Shown: positions 1 through 8,365, counted from the first letter of the stretch. The stretch: 64,000 nt of DNA from Agrobacterium sp. RAC06 (GCF_001713475.1 NZ_CP016499.1:3721501-3785500), one strand, 5' to 3'. Notes: generated by a model not told the origin, from the letters alone. Translations and numbers: made by a program.

Positions 1-366
1 GCCTGAAATCGCGCAGTAGACGAGCCTCGGATTGAGTGCTCGCAGTTCGGTTTCGCCCGCGCCGAGCTTTTCCGCGACCCCCGGCCGGAAGTTCTGGATG
101 AACACATCTGCCGAAGCGATCAAGGCGAGAAAGACCTCGAGATCTTCGGGGTTTCGTGTGTCGAGGGCGATGGAGCGCTTGTTACGGTTGTAGGTCTGGA
201 AATGCGGCGAGTAGAGCCCGCCTTTAAAGGCCCGGAATGGATCGCCTTCTCCGGGGCGCTCGACCTTGATGACGTCGGCACCGAGGTCTGCCAGTTGCAT
301 CGCTGCGGCCGGACCTGTGATGTAGGTCCCCATCTCGATGACCCGAATGGACTGAAGCGGCTTCAT
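1..366 (-). CDS. CaiB/BaiF-family CoA transferase, 5' part only
   Basis: Family III CoA transferases move CoA between acyl-CoA and a free carboxylate in the cytoplasm. The 122 visible codons read MKPLQSIRVIEMGTYITGP..., with the family's N-terminal 'xxVxExGxxxxGPxAAxxLADLGADVIKVE' nucleotide-fold motif and the RNKRSIALD segment. The C-terminal part, including the region of the catalytic Asp, lies left of the window. The ATG overlaps the TGA of the citryl-CoA-lyase-like gene (ATGA), so the two are translationally coupled, which suggests that the transferase makes the CoA thioester the lyase cleaves. The acyl substrate cannot be read from the sequence. Family call firm; role inferred. Confidence 0.85.
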   Translation of the reverse strand, partial: MKPLQSIRVIEMGTYITGPAAAMQLADLGADVIKVERPGEGDPFRAFKGGLYSPHFQTYNRNKRSIALDTRNPEDLEVFLALIASADVFIQNFRPGVAEKLGAGETELRALNPRLVYCAISG

Positions 367-1139
367 TCGGATGTCTCTCCGTCATAGGAAATGGCCAAAT
401 CCGCATGGTGGGACAGGATGAAGCCGATCGGGCGTTCGCTTTCCTCATAAAGATGGGCAGCAAGGCCGGCGGCGCGGGCGATCAGCGGGACCGCCTTGAG
501 AGCCGCGAGCGGCCATCCCGCATCAAGCATGACGGCTGGAATGGCGCCCGAGACGTTGATGGGCAAAGGCCGGTTCATGATGCCGGGCGCGAGGTTGCCC
601 AGCAGTCTGAGGGTGGCGATGTGCTGCCCGGAAATCTGCAGTTCGTCGGCCACGGCCAGCAGACGGTCCGCGCGGGGATCTCCGCCTGCATGCTGGGGAT
701 GACCAAGCCCCGGAACCTTCCGGCGCTCTTTCAGGAAAACATCAAGCGAGTGGCGGACCGCCGCTTCGTTTCCGCCAGCGGCGACCAGTTCGGCCAGATA
801 TCGTCCCGCGACCTCCGATGAGCCGGCAACAACGGTGCCCATGCCGAGAAGACCGGCAGCCATCGCGCCTTGCCAGGCCTCGGGGGCTGCTGCAAGCGTC
901 ATGCGGGCCGCCTGCACCGACGGAACCAGTCCGTGCTCGGCAATCGCGACCAGACAGGCATTGAGGGCCGTGGTCTGTCGCTTGTCCGGTCGTTTGCCGC
1001 AGACCAGCAGCCAGAAGTAATCGGTGAAATCGATCTTGCCGATCAGGTCATCACACAGATCATGGCCTCTGACCGTGATGGATGTCGCATCCGATGTGGC
1101 GATCGCGGTGAAAGCCTGGTCCTGCTTGCCAATTCTCAT
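363..1139 (-). CDS. citryl-CoA lyase / citrate synthase-like protein
   Basis: A 258-residue protein of the short citryl-CoA lyase branch of the citrate synthase superfamily; full-length citrate synthase is about 430 residues. It keeps the HGLVPSVQAAR segment (family 'HGxxPS...AAR' histidine region), the glycine-rich GLLGMGTVVAGSSE stretch, a PGLGHP histidine motif and the C-terminal EERPIGF-like block (ESERPIGFI). Such enzymes cleave citryl-CoA-like thioesters to acetyl-CoA and a keto acid. It is divergent from an intradiol dioxygenase gene and coupled by ATGA to a CaiB transferase. I infer that it works on a ring-cleavage-derived acid rather than on citrate. Activity unproven. Confidence 0.8.
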   Translation of the reverse strand: MRIGKQDQAFTAIATSDATSITVRGHDLCDDLIGKIDFTDYFWLLVCGKRPDKRQTTALNACLVAIAEHGLVPSVQAARMTLAAAPEAWQGAMAAGLLGMGTVVAGSSEVAGRYLAELVAAGGNEAAVRHSLDVFLKERRKVPGLGHPQHAGGDPRADRLLAVADELQISGQHIATLRLLGNLAPGIMNRPLPINVSGAIPAVMLDAGWPLAALKAVPLIARAAGLAAHLYEESERPIGFILSHHADLAISYDGETSE

Positions 1140-1149
1140 TCAGAGTTCC

Positions 1150-1166
1150 TTTTCGCATAGCGAAAA
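1150..1166. promoter_or_regulatory. candidate IclR-family operator, copy 1
   Basis: TTTTCGC-ATA-GCGAAAA is a perfect 7-bp inverted repeat with a 3-nt spacer. It sits in the divergent promoter region between the citryl-CoA-lyase-like gene and the intradiol dioxygenase. A near-identical site lies at 2987-3004, before the amidohydrolase gene. The IclR regulator gene is between them, so it is the natural binding partner. This is inference from position and symmetry. Confidence 0.6.
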
Positions 1167-1249
1167 TAAATTCACTTGCCGAATAATAGAACCTGTTCTA
1201 GCTTTGCGTCAACCCGGCGGGAGACGGGTCGGTCGAGTGGAGGATGTCG

Positions 1250-2107
1250 ATGGGTCAGATCAATCAGTTCACGATCACCGAAGCGGTGAAGGAAAGTTTC
1301 CAGACCGAGGAGGGCAGTCGTTTCAAGTTCCTCCTGGAGACGTTCATCGATCACCTCCACGACTATACGCGTGAAGTGAACATGACCCATGACGAGTGGA
1401 TGGGCATGCTGATGTTCCTCTATGATTGCGGGAAGATCTCCACCCCGGAACGGCACGAGTTCATTCTGCTGTCCGACGTCGTGGGCCTGTCCGCCCTGGT
1501 CGACATGATCAACACCCGCGGTGGGGCGACGGAAGGATCCAATCTCGGCCCATTCTACCTCGATGATGCACCGGAACTCGAATTGGGCGGCGATCTCGCC
1601 CGGGGGCGTGACGGCACAACGCTGCTGGTGCATGGCATCGTGCGTGACTCTCTTGGCAATCCGCTTCCGGGCGCGATCGTCGATACCTGGCAGGCGGATG
1701 GCAGTGGCACCTATCCGATCCAGGAGCATGGGCAGGACAAATACGACTTGCGTGGCAAGATCACCGCGGACGGCGAAGGCCGCTACTACTACACCACGGT
1801 CCTGCCGAAGCCCTATACCGTGCCTTATGACGGTCCGGTCGGACGGCTGCTTCGTGCCGGCAACCGGCATGCCTGGCGGGCAGCGCATCTGCACTTCATT
1901 ATACGTGCCGAAAAAATGCGGGCGATCACGACGGAACTGTTCTTCGAGAACACCGAATACATCGACAATGACGCGGTTTTCGGAGTGCGAAAATCGTTGA
2001 TCGCCAAACTGGAACCTGTCAAGAAATCCGAGGAATTCCCGTTTGCCCTCGAGAAGCGTCCGGACGCGAAGTGCAGGTTCGATTTCGTGCTTGCGCCCGA
2101 GGGCTGA
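1250..2107 (+). CDS. intradiol ring-cleavage dioxygenase (IclR regulon)
   Basis: A non-haem Fe(III) dioxygenase of the catechol/hydroxyquinol 1,2-dioxygenase family, which inserts O2 between two ring hydroxyl carbons to give a muconate-type acid. The N-terminal helical linker domain (about residues 10-100) precedes the beta-sandwich catalytic domain. The four iron ligands are visible: Tyr about 155 (GTYPIQ), Tyr about 189 (KPYTVPYDGPVG), His about 213 and 215 (AAHLHF). The usual RPAHLH is RAAHLH here, so this copy is diverged from the two hydroxyquinol-type paralogues in the window. An ATG at 1244 abuts GGAGG; the ATG at 1250 has correct spacing (6 nt), so I chose 1250 (285 residues). The substrate is unknown. 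Confidence 0.88.
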   Translation: MGQINQFTITEAVKESFQTEEGSRFKFLLETFIDHLHDYTREVNMTHDEWMGMLMFLYDCGKISTPERHEFILLSDVVGLSALVDMINTRGGATEGSNLGPFYLDDAPELELGGDLARGRDGTTLLVHGIVRDSLGNPLPGAIVDTWQADGSGTYPIQEHGQDKYDLRGKITADGEGRYYYTTVLPKPYTVPYDGPVGRLLRAGNRHAWRAAHLHFIIRAEKMRAITTELFFENTEYIDNDAVFGVRKSLIAKLEPVKKSEEFPFALEKRPDAKCRFDFVLAPEG

Positions 2108-2110
2108 ACT

Positions 2111-2932
2111 TTGCTGGACAGGGTGGACATGGTTGAGGATCCGAAGCGATCGGCGGAGTTCGTTGAAGCGCTGGCAAAGGGGATCGCCGTCATCGAATGT
2201 TTCGATGCAGCGCATCCTGACATGACCCTGAGTGAGATCGCGCGGCGCGTCGGTCTTTCACCGGCTGCTGCCCGCCGAAGTCTGATCACGCTGTCGGCGC
2301 TCGGTTACGTCGGCTCGGTCGGAAAGCGGTTTTTCCTGAAGCCAAAGGTTATGACGCTCGGCTCCGGCTTCTACTTTGCCGCCCGCATCGATGAGATCCT
2401 GTTGCCGGAACTTAGGCAGATCGTCGAAACCCATGGTGACGCGGCCTCCATCGCCATGCTCGATGGGAACGACGTCATCTATATCGCGCACCATTCCACC
2501 CAGCGCGCGAGAAGGGCGACGGCCGTGGTCGGCGCGCGCTATCCCGCTCACGCAACCTCGCTGGGGCGCGTTTTGTTGGCGGGCCTGCCGAAGACCGAGC
2601 TCGAGCGCTACTTCGCGAGGGTGGAGCCGAAGGCGCTCACTTCACGCACAGTCACTGACAAGAATGCCCTGCGTGCGCTGATCGACGAAGCCGGGGAGCG
2701 CGGATATGCGACGACTGTCGATCAGCTCGATTTCGGGATTACGGCTCTCGCGGTGCCGATCCGCAATGCAGAGGGCAAGGTTACGGCTGCGGTCAATTCC
2801 TCGGGCTATTCGGGGCTAATCGGCCCGGACCAGATGGTGACGGACCGACTGGGTGATCTTCGGGTTGCTGCAGGCCGGATCAGCGCTGCTGCGGCCCGAA
2901 CGCCAGCGCTGTCGGCAGCACTGAACGGTTAA
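2111..2932 (+). CDS. IclR-family transcriptional regulator (PcaR/PobR type)
   Basis: A 273-residue regulator: N-terminal winged helix (about residues 15-75, including LSEIARRVGLSPAAARRSLITLSALGYV in two turns) and a C-terminal IclR effector domain (YIAHHSTQRARR, ATSLGRVLLAGL, DQLDFGITALAVPI). Most PcaR/PcaU/PobR proteins of this family sense aromatic acids or 3-oxoadipate. It follows the dioxygenase by 3 nt. The TTG start at 2111 has GAGGG 7 nt upstream; an ATG at 2129 is an alternative with only GGGTGG 2 nt before it. Likely targets are the paired operators at 1150-1166 and 2987-3004. Activator or repressor is not decided by sequence. Confidence 0.88.
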   Translation: MLDRVDMVEDPKRSAEFVEALAKGIAVIECFDAAHPDMTLSEIARRVGLSPAAARRSLITLSALGYVGSVGKRFFLKPKVMTLGSGFYFAARIDEILLPELRQIVETHGDAASIAMLDGNDVIYIAHHSTQRARRATAVVGARYPAHATSLGRVLLAGLPKTELERYFARVEPKALTSRTVTDKNALRALIDEAGERGYATTVDQLDFGITALAVPIRNAEGKVTAAVNSSGYSGLIGPDQMVTDRLGDLRVAAGRISAAAARTPALSAALNG

Positions 2933-2986
2933 GGGAGCCGAAGGGCCTGCGCCGGCTTTGCGCGCTCTGATTAATCAGCGAATTAA

Positions 2987-3004
2987 ATTTCGTATTGCGA
3001 AGAT
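2987..3004. promoter_or_regulatory. candidate IclR-family operator, copy 2
   Basis: ATTTCGTATTGCGAAGAT matches the site at 1150-1166 at most positions (shared core TTTCG[C/T]AT[A/T]GCGAA). It lies 13 bp upstream of the amidohydrolase start codon, just before its ribosome site. A regulator bound here would block or control transcription of the amidohydrolase gene. That places that gene in the same regulon as the dioxygenase and lyase. Position and similarity are seen; binding is inferred. Confidence 0.55.
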
Positions 3005-3016
3005 TGGGAGGTGGGC

Positions 3017-4474
3017 ATGTGTAAATTCTGTGACGTGAGACTGAGATCCCCTGCAGATTCCGGCGGAGGATCCGTTCCGCAGCTTGGTCGCTCCAGCGCG
3101 ACGCAGCCGCTGCCGGCTGGACTGGGCCAGCCCGGTCGCAAGACCTTGATCAAGGGCGGCGCCGTCCTGTCCATGGATCCGTCCGTCGGCAATTACACCA
3201 TCGGCGATGTGTTGATCGAGGGGGCGAAGATCCTCGCCGTCGGCCCCCACCTGGACTCTGCCGATGCGGCGGTCATCGATGCCAGCGGCATGATCGTCAT
3301 GCCGGGTTTCATCGACACCCATCACCATCAGTTCGAGACCGCTCTGCGCAGTCTCTTGTCCGATGCCATTCTGGTGAATGACGGGCGTCCGGAAAGCACC
3401 GCCAATTATTATGAGTGGATGCTGCAGAAGTTTTCGGTCCTCTATCGCCCGGAGGATGTCTACATCTCCGAACTCGTCGGCGGCATTTCCCAGATCGATG
3501 CCGGTGTGACGACCGTGATGGACGTGAGCCAGATCCATCACTCGCCGGAGCATTCGGATTCCGCGATAGCTGCCCTCAGGGATGCCGGCCGCCGCGCCGT
3601 CTTCGGCTATTTCGAAGGCTGGGGCGATCTTGCCAAGTATCCGGGCGACGCTCGCCGGATCAGGGCCGAACATTTCTCCAGCGATGATCAATTGCTGACC
3701 ATGGTGATGGGCGGGGAGATCTACCTGCCTTTCCATGAAGAGGCGTGGGCGACGGGTCGCGAGCTCGGTCTGCCGATCGCGCTGCATGTTGTCGGAACCT
3801 TCGGCATGCAGCCGACATTCGACGGCCTGGCCATGGCCGGCAAGTTCGGCCCGGACAATATCTTCATCCATATGACCGGCATGAGCGACATGGCCTGGCA
3901 GCGGGCGGCGGATGCCGGCGCGCATATCTCGCTCTCCGTGCCGATCGAGATGCAGATGCGCCACGGTGAACCGCCGCTTCAGAAAGCCCTCGACCTCGGT
4001 CTGCAGCCATCGCTTTCCACTGATGTCGAATGCACGATGACCGCAGACATGTTCACGCAGATGCGCTCGACGATCACCCTCCAACGGATGATCGCCAACG
4101 AGAAGGCGCTGCGCGGCGACGACTATCCCAAGCTGCTCTCGGCCATGGATGTGATCCGGTTCGCGACCATCGAAGGCGCGCGGGGCCTGAAGCTTGAGCA
4201 CAAAACCGGAAGCCTCACGCCCGGCAAGGATGCCGATATCATTCTGCTCGATGCAACCGCGCTCAATGTGGCGCCCCTCAACCATGTGCCCGGCGCCGTT
4301 GTCACGCTGATGGAGCGCAGCAATGTCTCGACGGTCTTCTGTGCGGGGCAGGTCAAAAAGTGGCAGGGAAGCCTGATCGGTCACGATATCGGGAAGCTGC
4401 GGCGGGAGCTGGAGGCGAGCCGCGACTATCTGTTCGAGAAGGCGGGCGTTGAGCAGGATCTGTTTCGCCAGTAG
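3017..4474 (+). CDS. amidohydrolase-superfamily metallohydrolase
   Basis: A 485-residue amidohydrolase of the AtzB/TrzN/chlorohydrolase type, expected to hydrolyse a C-N, C-Cl or lactone bond using a TIM-barrel metal site. Visible metal ligands are the HxH in GFIDTHHHQFET (about residue 100), His in ALHVVG, His in IFIHMTG and Asp in LSTDVE. The C-terminal composite sheet (GSLTPGKDADIILLD) is normal. Odd: about 35 N-terminal residues precede the usual beta-strand, with a CxxC pair (MCKFC) and a Gly/Ser/Pro-rich linker. GGGAGG lies 5 nt before the ATG at 3017. An IclR-type operator precedes it, so it is probably part of the same pathway. Substrate unknown. Confidence 0.85.
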   Translation: MCKFCDVRLRSPADSGGGSVPQLGRSSATQPLPAGLGQPGRKTLIKGGAVLSMDPSVGNYTIGDVLIEGAKILAVGPHLDSADAAVIDASGMIVMPGFIDTHHHQFETALRSLLSDAILVNDGRPESTANYYEWMLQKFSVLYRPEDVYISELVGGISQIDAGVTTVMDVSQIHHSPEHSDSAIAALRDAGRRAVFGYFEGWGDLAKYPGDARRIRAEHFSSDDQLLTMVMGGEIYLPFHEEAWATGRELGLPIALHVVGTFGMQPTFDGLAMAGKFGPDNIFIHMTGMSDMAWQRAADAGAHISLSVPIEMQMRHGEPPLQKALDLGLQPSLSTDVECTMTADMFTQMRSTITLQRMIANEKALRGDDYPKLLSAMDVIRFATIEGARGLKLEHKTGSLTPGKDADIILLDATALNVAPLNHVPGAVVTLMERSNVSTVFCAGQVKKWQGSLIGHDIGKLRRELEASRDYLFEKAGVEQDLFRQ

Positions 4475-4489
4475 CGCGAAACCTGGCGC

Positions 4490-4535
4490 AAAAAGAAGCT
4501 GACGGGCGCATTCCATACGGATGGGCCCGCCAGCT
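4490..4535 (-). terminator. Rho-independent terminator of the minus-strand aromatic operon
   Basis: Read on the minus strand, an 11-bp nearly perfect stem (AGCTGGCGGGC with GCCCGTCAGCT) carries an inner CCAT/ATGG stem and is followed by TCTTTTTG. It lies 64 nt past the stop of the dioxygenase gene at 4599, at the junction with the convergent amidohydrolase gene. It probably ends both transcripts. Confidence 0.65.
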
Positions 4536-4598
4536 GTGCGGAAAAGAAGATGCGACCCGGAGCTCAGCTGCGGGTCCAAGGGCTCGATTGAGCCGCAG

Positions 4599-5486
4599 TC
4601 AGGCTTGGTTCTTTTGCACCAGCACGAAGTCGTGCTTCACTTCCCAGAATTCCTCGCTGAAACCGTATTCGGCGGCACGCTGCGGATCCCTGCGGCGGTC
4701 GAATTTCGCCAGCAGGCTTTCCTTGACGCCGAAGACGGCATCCGAATGGATGTACTGATCATCCGGATCGAAGATATGGGTGACAAGCGTCTCGTATCCA
4801 TTCGCCTTGATAATGTAGTGCAGATGGGCCGGGCGATAGGGATGGCGGCCGAGCTTGCCGAGCAGCTGGCCGACCGGGCCGTCGTCGGGGATGGGATAGA
4901 ATTTGGGCTTTACCGCCCGGAACCAGTAATGACCGTCCGACCCTGTGCGGAAGACGCCGCGCAGGTTGAAGTCGGGCTGGATACCCTTCTGCTGCACATC
5001 GTAGAAGCCCTCGTCATTGGCCTGCCAGACATCGATCACGGCATTTGCAATCGGCTTGCCCTCGGTGTCGAGGATGCGGCCTTCGATCACCATGTCCTCG
5101 CCCTTGCTGTCCAGGCAGATATTGGCACCCATCGGCACTTCGGGGGCGTCTGCCACGTGGAAGGGGCCTAGCACCGTGCTTTCCGAAGCGCCCGAGGGTT
5201 TGCGGTTGTTGACGGCGTCGACCAGCATCGAGACGCCGAGCACGTCTGACAGCAGGATGAATTCCTGGCGCCATTCGTTGCACATCTGACCGGTGCGGGT
5301 GAGGAAGAGGATCGCCTCCATCCACTCGTCCTGGGTCGGCTCCAACTCCTTGACCGCCTCATGCAGCTTGCGGGTGATGACCTCCATCACCTCCTTCAGC
5401 CGCTCGTCCTTGGCATTGGCGTTTCGGCCGCTCACCACCTCGACGGAGGTCTCCTCAGTGAAATAGCCCTTTTCGTGCGCGTGCAT
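4599..5486 (-). CDS. hydroxyquinol/catechol-type 1,2-dioxygenase
   Basis: A 295-residue intradiol dioxygenase. The N-terminal domain (residues 25-100, with EFILLSDVLGVSMLVDAVN) precedes the catalytic domain. Fe(III) ligands are Tyr162 (EGFYDVQQ), Tyr197 (KFYPIPDDGPVG), His221 and His223 (RPAHLHYII), the positions expected for hydroxyquinol 1,2-dioxygenases. It should open hydroxyquinol to maleylacetate. It is the last gene of the long operon and lies 9 bp after the FAD monooxygenase gene, so the hydroxylase product is the likely substrate. It is one of three intradiol dioxygenases in the window; the paralogue at 13123-13995 shares the motif spacing exactly. Substrate preference between the copies is unresolved. 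Confidence 0.88.
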   Translation of the reverse strand: MHAHEKGYFTEETSVEVVSGRNANAKDERLKEVMEVITRKLHEAVKELEPTQDEWMEAILFLTRTGQMCNEWRQEFILLSDVLGVSMLVDAVNNRKPSGASESTVLGPFHVADAPEVPMGANICLDSKGEDMVIEGRILDTEGKPIANAVIDVWQANDEGFYDVQQKGIQPDFNLRGVFRTGSDGHYWFRAVKPKFYPIPDDGPVGQLLGKLGRHPYRPAHLHYIIKANGYETLVTHIFDPDDQYIHSDAVFGVKESLLAKFDRRRDPQRAAEYGFSEEFWEVKHDFVLVQKNQA

Positions 5487-5495
5487 GGTCTTGCC

Positions 5496-7250
5496 TCACC
5501 GGTCCAGAATGGTTTTCAGGACGCGCCGCAGCTCGCCTTCGGGGTCTTTGATGGCTGCTTCCGTGCGCCATGCAACGTGATGATCGGGGCGAACGAGGAG
5601 CGCGCCGGAATCGCGGATTTCGCGGGCGCGGGCCCAATCGCCGGAAAAGTCCTGCCAGGTCTGGCGAGGACCGATCTTGTGAACCGTGATCGGCAGGCCG
5701 AACTCTTTGGACAGGGACTTTGCGGCCGCCACCCATCCATCGCCGCCGATGCCGGTCAGAACGGTGAAGACGCCATGGCCAGTCAGGTCGAGGCTCGAGA
5801 CTTTTTCGCCTTCCGGGCCGAACAGCCAGACATGCGGCAGGCGGGCGCCGGGCCAGCTTGTCGGCTGGTGATGCAGCTCGGCATCCTTTTCGAAGGCCGG
5901 TTCCGGCTGGCCATCGGTGACGATGGCGCCCGACTTGTAGCGCTGGTTCATCTCCACGCCGTGCGCGTCGAATTCATAGACCTTGTGCGCAATCGCTTGG
6001 CGGATGGCCTCACGCTGCTTTTCCGCATCCGCCGTGTTGTCGCAGCGGGCGTCCATGTTTTCCTGCATCTTCACCGGGTCGACGGAATCGAGCATGCCGA
6101 GCGCCTTGAAGATCGGGCCGAATTCCTCGATCGACTTGTTGGCGCGGGTGACGATCTGTTTGGCAACCGGGGCGCGTTCGGCCTGGTAGCTGTCGAGCAG
6201 ACCCATGCCGGCCTGGCCGCGGATGACGGCGGCGAGCTTCCAGGCGAGGTTGAAGGCATCCTGGATCGACGTGTTGGATCCGAGACCGTTCGACGGCGGA
6301 TGGCGGTGGGTGGCGTCACCCATGCAGAAGACGCGGCCGTTCGACATCGTGGTTGCGTACATGTTGTTGACTGTCCAGGTGGAAACCGACTTGATTTTTG
6401 GCTGCAGGTCCTGGACGCCGACGAGATCGCGCACGACCTTGGTGGCAAAGGCATCATCGACCGCCGGCGCCGGCTGGTTGATGTCGTAACCCCAGACGAT
6501 CAGCCACTCGTTCCACGGGCGGACCATGCGCACGAGACCCATGCCGATGCCGCCGACATCGGCACCCGGCTGCAGCACCCAGTAGAGCACCGAGGGGCGG
6601 TGGGCGACGTAGCGCGAGAGATCGCACTCGAAGAGGATGTTCATCGAGCCGGCGACGCCCATCTTGCCTTCGAAGGAGAGGCCGGCATGTTCGGCAACCT
6701 TGGAGTTGCCGCCATCGGCGCCGACCAGGAACTTCGATCGGATGGTGATGTCCTTGCCCGTCAGCCGGTCGCGGCAGGTGGTGGTAACACCGTCTGCATC
6801 CTGCACATGGCTCAGATATTCCGTCGACATGCGTGACTGCGCACCGCGCGAACAGGCGGTCTTGAAGAGCAGCGGCTCCATATAGGTCTGCGGCAGGTCG
6901 TTCATCCGCCCGGGCGAGGAGAGGAGATGTTCGGCGCGCGAAAGCGGATGGTTGCCCCAACTCTGCATTCGGCCGATCTCTTCGCCGGCGACCGCCGTGC
7001 AGAAGACGTTCTGGCCCATCAGGTCCTGTTCTGTCGCGAACATATAGGCTTCGTCCTCAACGTCGCGGCCAAGATCGCGCAGAACCTCCATGGTGCGCTG
7101 GTTGGTGATGTGGGCGCGCGGCGTGTTGGCGAGCCAGCGGTAACGGTTGATGACCATGGGCTCAAGGCCGTAGCTCGCGAGCAAGGCGGCGGTTGCCGAG
7201 CCGGCCGGCCCGGTGCCGATGATCAGGACGTCGGTTGTGATGTCAGCCAT
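5496..7250 (-). CDS. FAD-dependent phenol hydroxylase (TfdB/PheA-like)
   Basis: A 584-residue class A flavoprotein aromatic hydroxylase that uses NAD(P)H and O2 to add an ortho hydroxyl group to a phenol. The N-terminal Rossmann motif GTGPAG (residues 12-17) binds FAD, GADGG is the NAD(P)H/FAD DG motif (about residue 190), and GDATHRHPPSNGLGSNTSIQDAFNL is the second FAD-ribityl motif, here split by description at GDATH. A thioredoxin-like C-terminal domain (about 430-584) is present, as in phenol hydroxylases. Start at 7250 follows GGAGGG and overlaps the livM stop by 8 nt. In this operon I expect resorcinol, hydroquinone or a 2,4-dihydroxy compound to be converted to hydroxyquinol. Confidence 0.85.
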   Translation of the reverse strand: MADITTDVLIIGTGPAGSATAALLASYGLEPMVINRYRWLANTPRAHITNQRTMEVLRDLGRDVEDEAYMFATEQDLMGQNVFCTAVAGEEIGRMQSWGNHPLSRAEHLLSSPGRMNDLPQTYMEPLLFKTACSRGAQSRMSTEYLSHVQDADGVTTTCRDRLTGKDITIRSKFLVGADGGNSKVAEHAGLSFEGKMGVAGSMNILFECDLSRYVAHRPSVLYWVLQPGADVGGIGMGLVRMVRPWNEWLIVWGYDINQPAPAVDDAFATKVVRDLVGVQDLQPKIKSVSTWTVNNMYATTMSNGRVFCMGDATHRHPPSNGLGSNTSIQDAFNLAWKLAAVIRGQAGMGLLDSYQAERAPVAKQIVTRANKSIEEFGPIFKALGMLDSVDPVKMQENMDARCDNTADAEKQREAIRQAIAHKVYEFDAHGVEMNQRYKSGAIVTDGQPEPAFEKDAELHHQPTSWPGARLPHVWLFGPEGEKVSSLDLTGHGVFTVLTGIGGDGWVAAAKSLSKEFGLPITVHKIGPRQTWQDFSGDWARAREIRDSGALLVRPDHHVAWRTEAAIKDPEGELRRVLKTILDR

Positions 7251-8358
7251 GTGGCCCTCCCTTTTTCGTTTGTTCAAGCGATCCACCCCTCAAGGTGCGG
7301 CGGACCGGAAAGAGTTCGATGCCGGTGCGGTCGGTGATCAGGCCCCAGATCCCGCGCGGTGCAAACAGCATGGTGACGATGGCGAGCGCCCCGAGCAGCA
7401 GCAGGTACCAGGACCCGTAGCTCGACAGCGCATTCTGCATCAGGAAGAAGATGATCACGCCGAGGATCGGCCCTTCGATGGTGCCGATGCCGCCGATCAC
7501 CACGATGAAGATCACATAGGCCGTCCAGTCGGTGAGCGAGAAGGCAGCATCCGGCGAGATGCGGGCCTTCTGCAGATAGATGAGTGCGCCGACGACGCCG
7601 GTGATGAAGGCGGTGGAGAGGTAGATCACGAGCTTCAGCTTCTGGGCGTCCACCCCGAGTGCCCGGGCGGCCGTCTCATTGTCGCGCACGGCGGCGAGCC
7701 CTAAGCCCTGCTTGGAGCGCAGCAGGCGGTAGACGAACCAGATGGTCAAAACGAGCACGATCAGCGCCAGCCAGAAGGCGATGGCGTCGGCGGCTGCTGC
7801 GGTCCGCATGCCGAACCAGTCTTCGAGGAACGAGACGCCGAACATTTCGCGCGTCGCTTCGCGCGGAAGTGAGGTGCCTGTGCCGCCGCCGAGCGCCTTC
7901 CACTGGGCAAAGAGCAAGCGACCGACCTCGGCGATGACCCAGGTGCCGATGGCGAAATAGGGACCATAGAGGCGGAAGGCGAAGAAGGCGGTTGGTATCG
8001 AGACCAACACGGCGAAGAGGCCGGCAAGCGGGATGGCCAGGATCGGATCGACACCGAGAAGGATGACGAAGCCGAAGAGCGCATAGGCGCCGCAGCCGAC
8101 ATAGAGCTGCTGGCCGACGGAGATCAGACCGGCATAACCGGCGAGCAGGTTCCAGCTCTGCGCGAGCGCCAGCATGGTGAAGATGAAGAACAGATCCTGC
8201 ACCACGCCACGCGAGACGACGAACGGAGCTGCCGCAAGGAGCAGCACGAAGAGGATGGCTGCAAGCGAGAACAGCGAGGACAGGCGCGTGCGCGTCTCGA
8301 CCCGCCAGGATGGCGTCGGGCGCATGACTTTCGACAGGGTTTCTCGGTTGGCGTTCAT
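7243..8358 (-). CDS. ABC permease, LivM type
   Basis: A 371-residue inner-membrane subunit of a branched-chain-amino-acid-type (HAAT) importer. After a short cytoplasmic N-terminus (RPTPSWRVETRTRL) it has about ten hydrophobic segments and the family hallmarks SVGQQLYVGCGAY and the EAA-like AVRDNETAARALGVD loop, which contacts the ATPase. Start at 8358 has GAGGTG 5 nt upstream. It lies between livH and the hydroxylase gene, and in such catabolic operons these systems import aromatic acids rather than amino acids. One permease set apparently serves two binding proteins (10729 and 15073). Confidence 0.88.
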   Translation of the reverse strand: MNANRETLSKVMRPTPSWRVETRTRLSSLFSLAAILFVLLLAAAPFVVSRGVVQDLFFIFTMLALAQSWNLLAGYAGLISVGQQLYVGCGAYALFGFVILLGVDPILAIPLAGLFAVLVSIPTAFFAFRLYGPYFAIGTWVIAEVGRLLFAQWKALGGGTGTSLPREATREMFGVSFLEDWFGMRTAAAADAIAFWLALIVLVLTIWFVYRLLRSKQGLGLAAVRDNETAARALGVDAQKLKLVIYLSTAFITGVVGALIYLQKARISPDAAFSLTDWTAYVIFIVVIGGIGTIEGPILGVIIFFLMQNALSSYGSWYLLLLGALAIVTMLFAPRGIWGLITDRTGIELFPVRRTLRGGSLEQTKKGGPHG

Positions 8359-8365
8359 CGTCACC

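Noticed and set aside
2975..4579. Open minus-strand frame of 534 codons opposite the amidohydrolase gene
   Set aside because: High-GC codon bias on the real strand leaves the opposite frame open; it has no recognisable domain and low-complexity His/Arg/Asp-rich composition.
5361..6836. Open plus-strand frame of 491 codons opposite the FAD hydroxylase
   Set aside because: It shadows a gene with complete flavoprotein motifs and a good ribosome site; the shadow has no domain.
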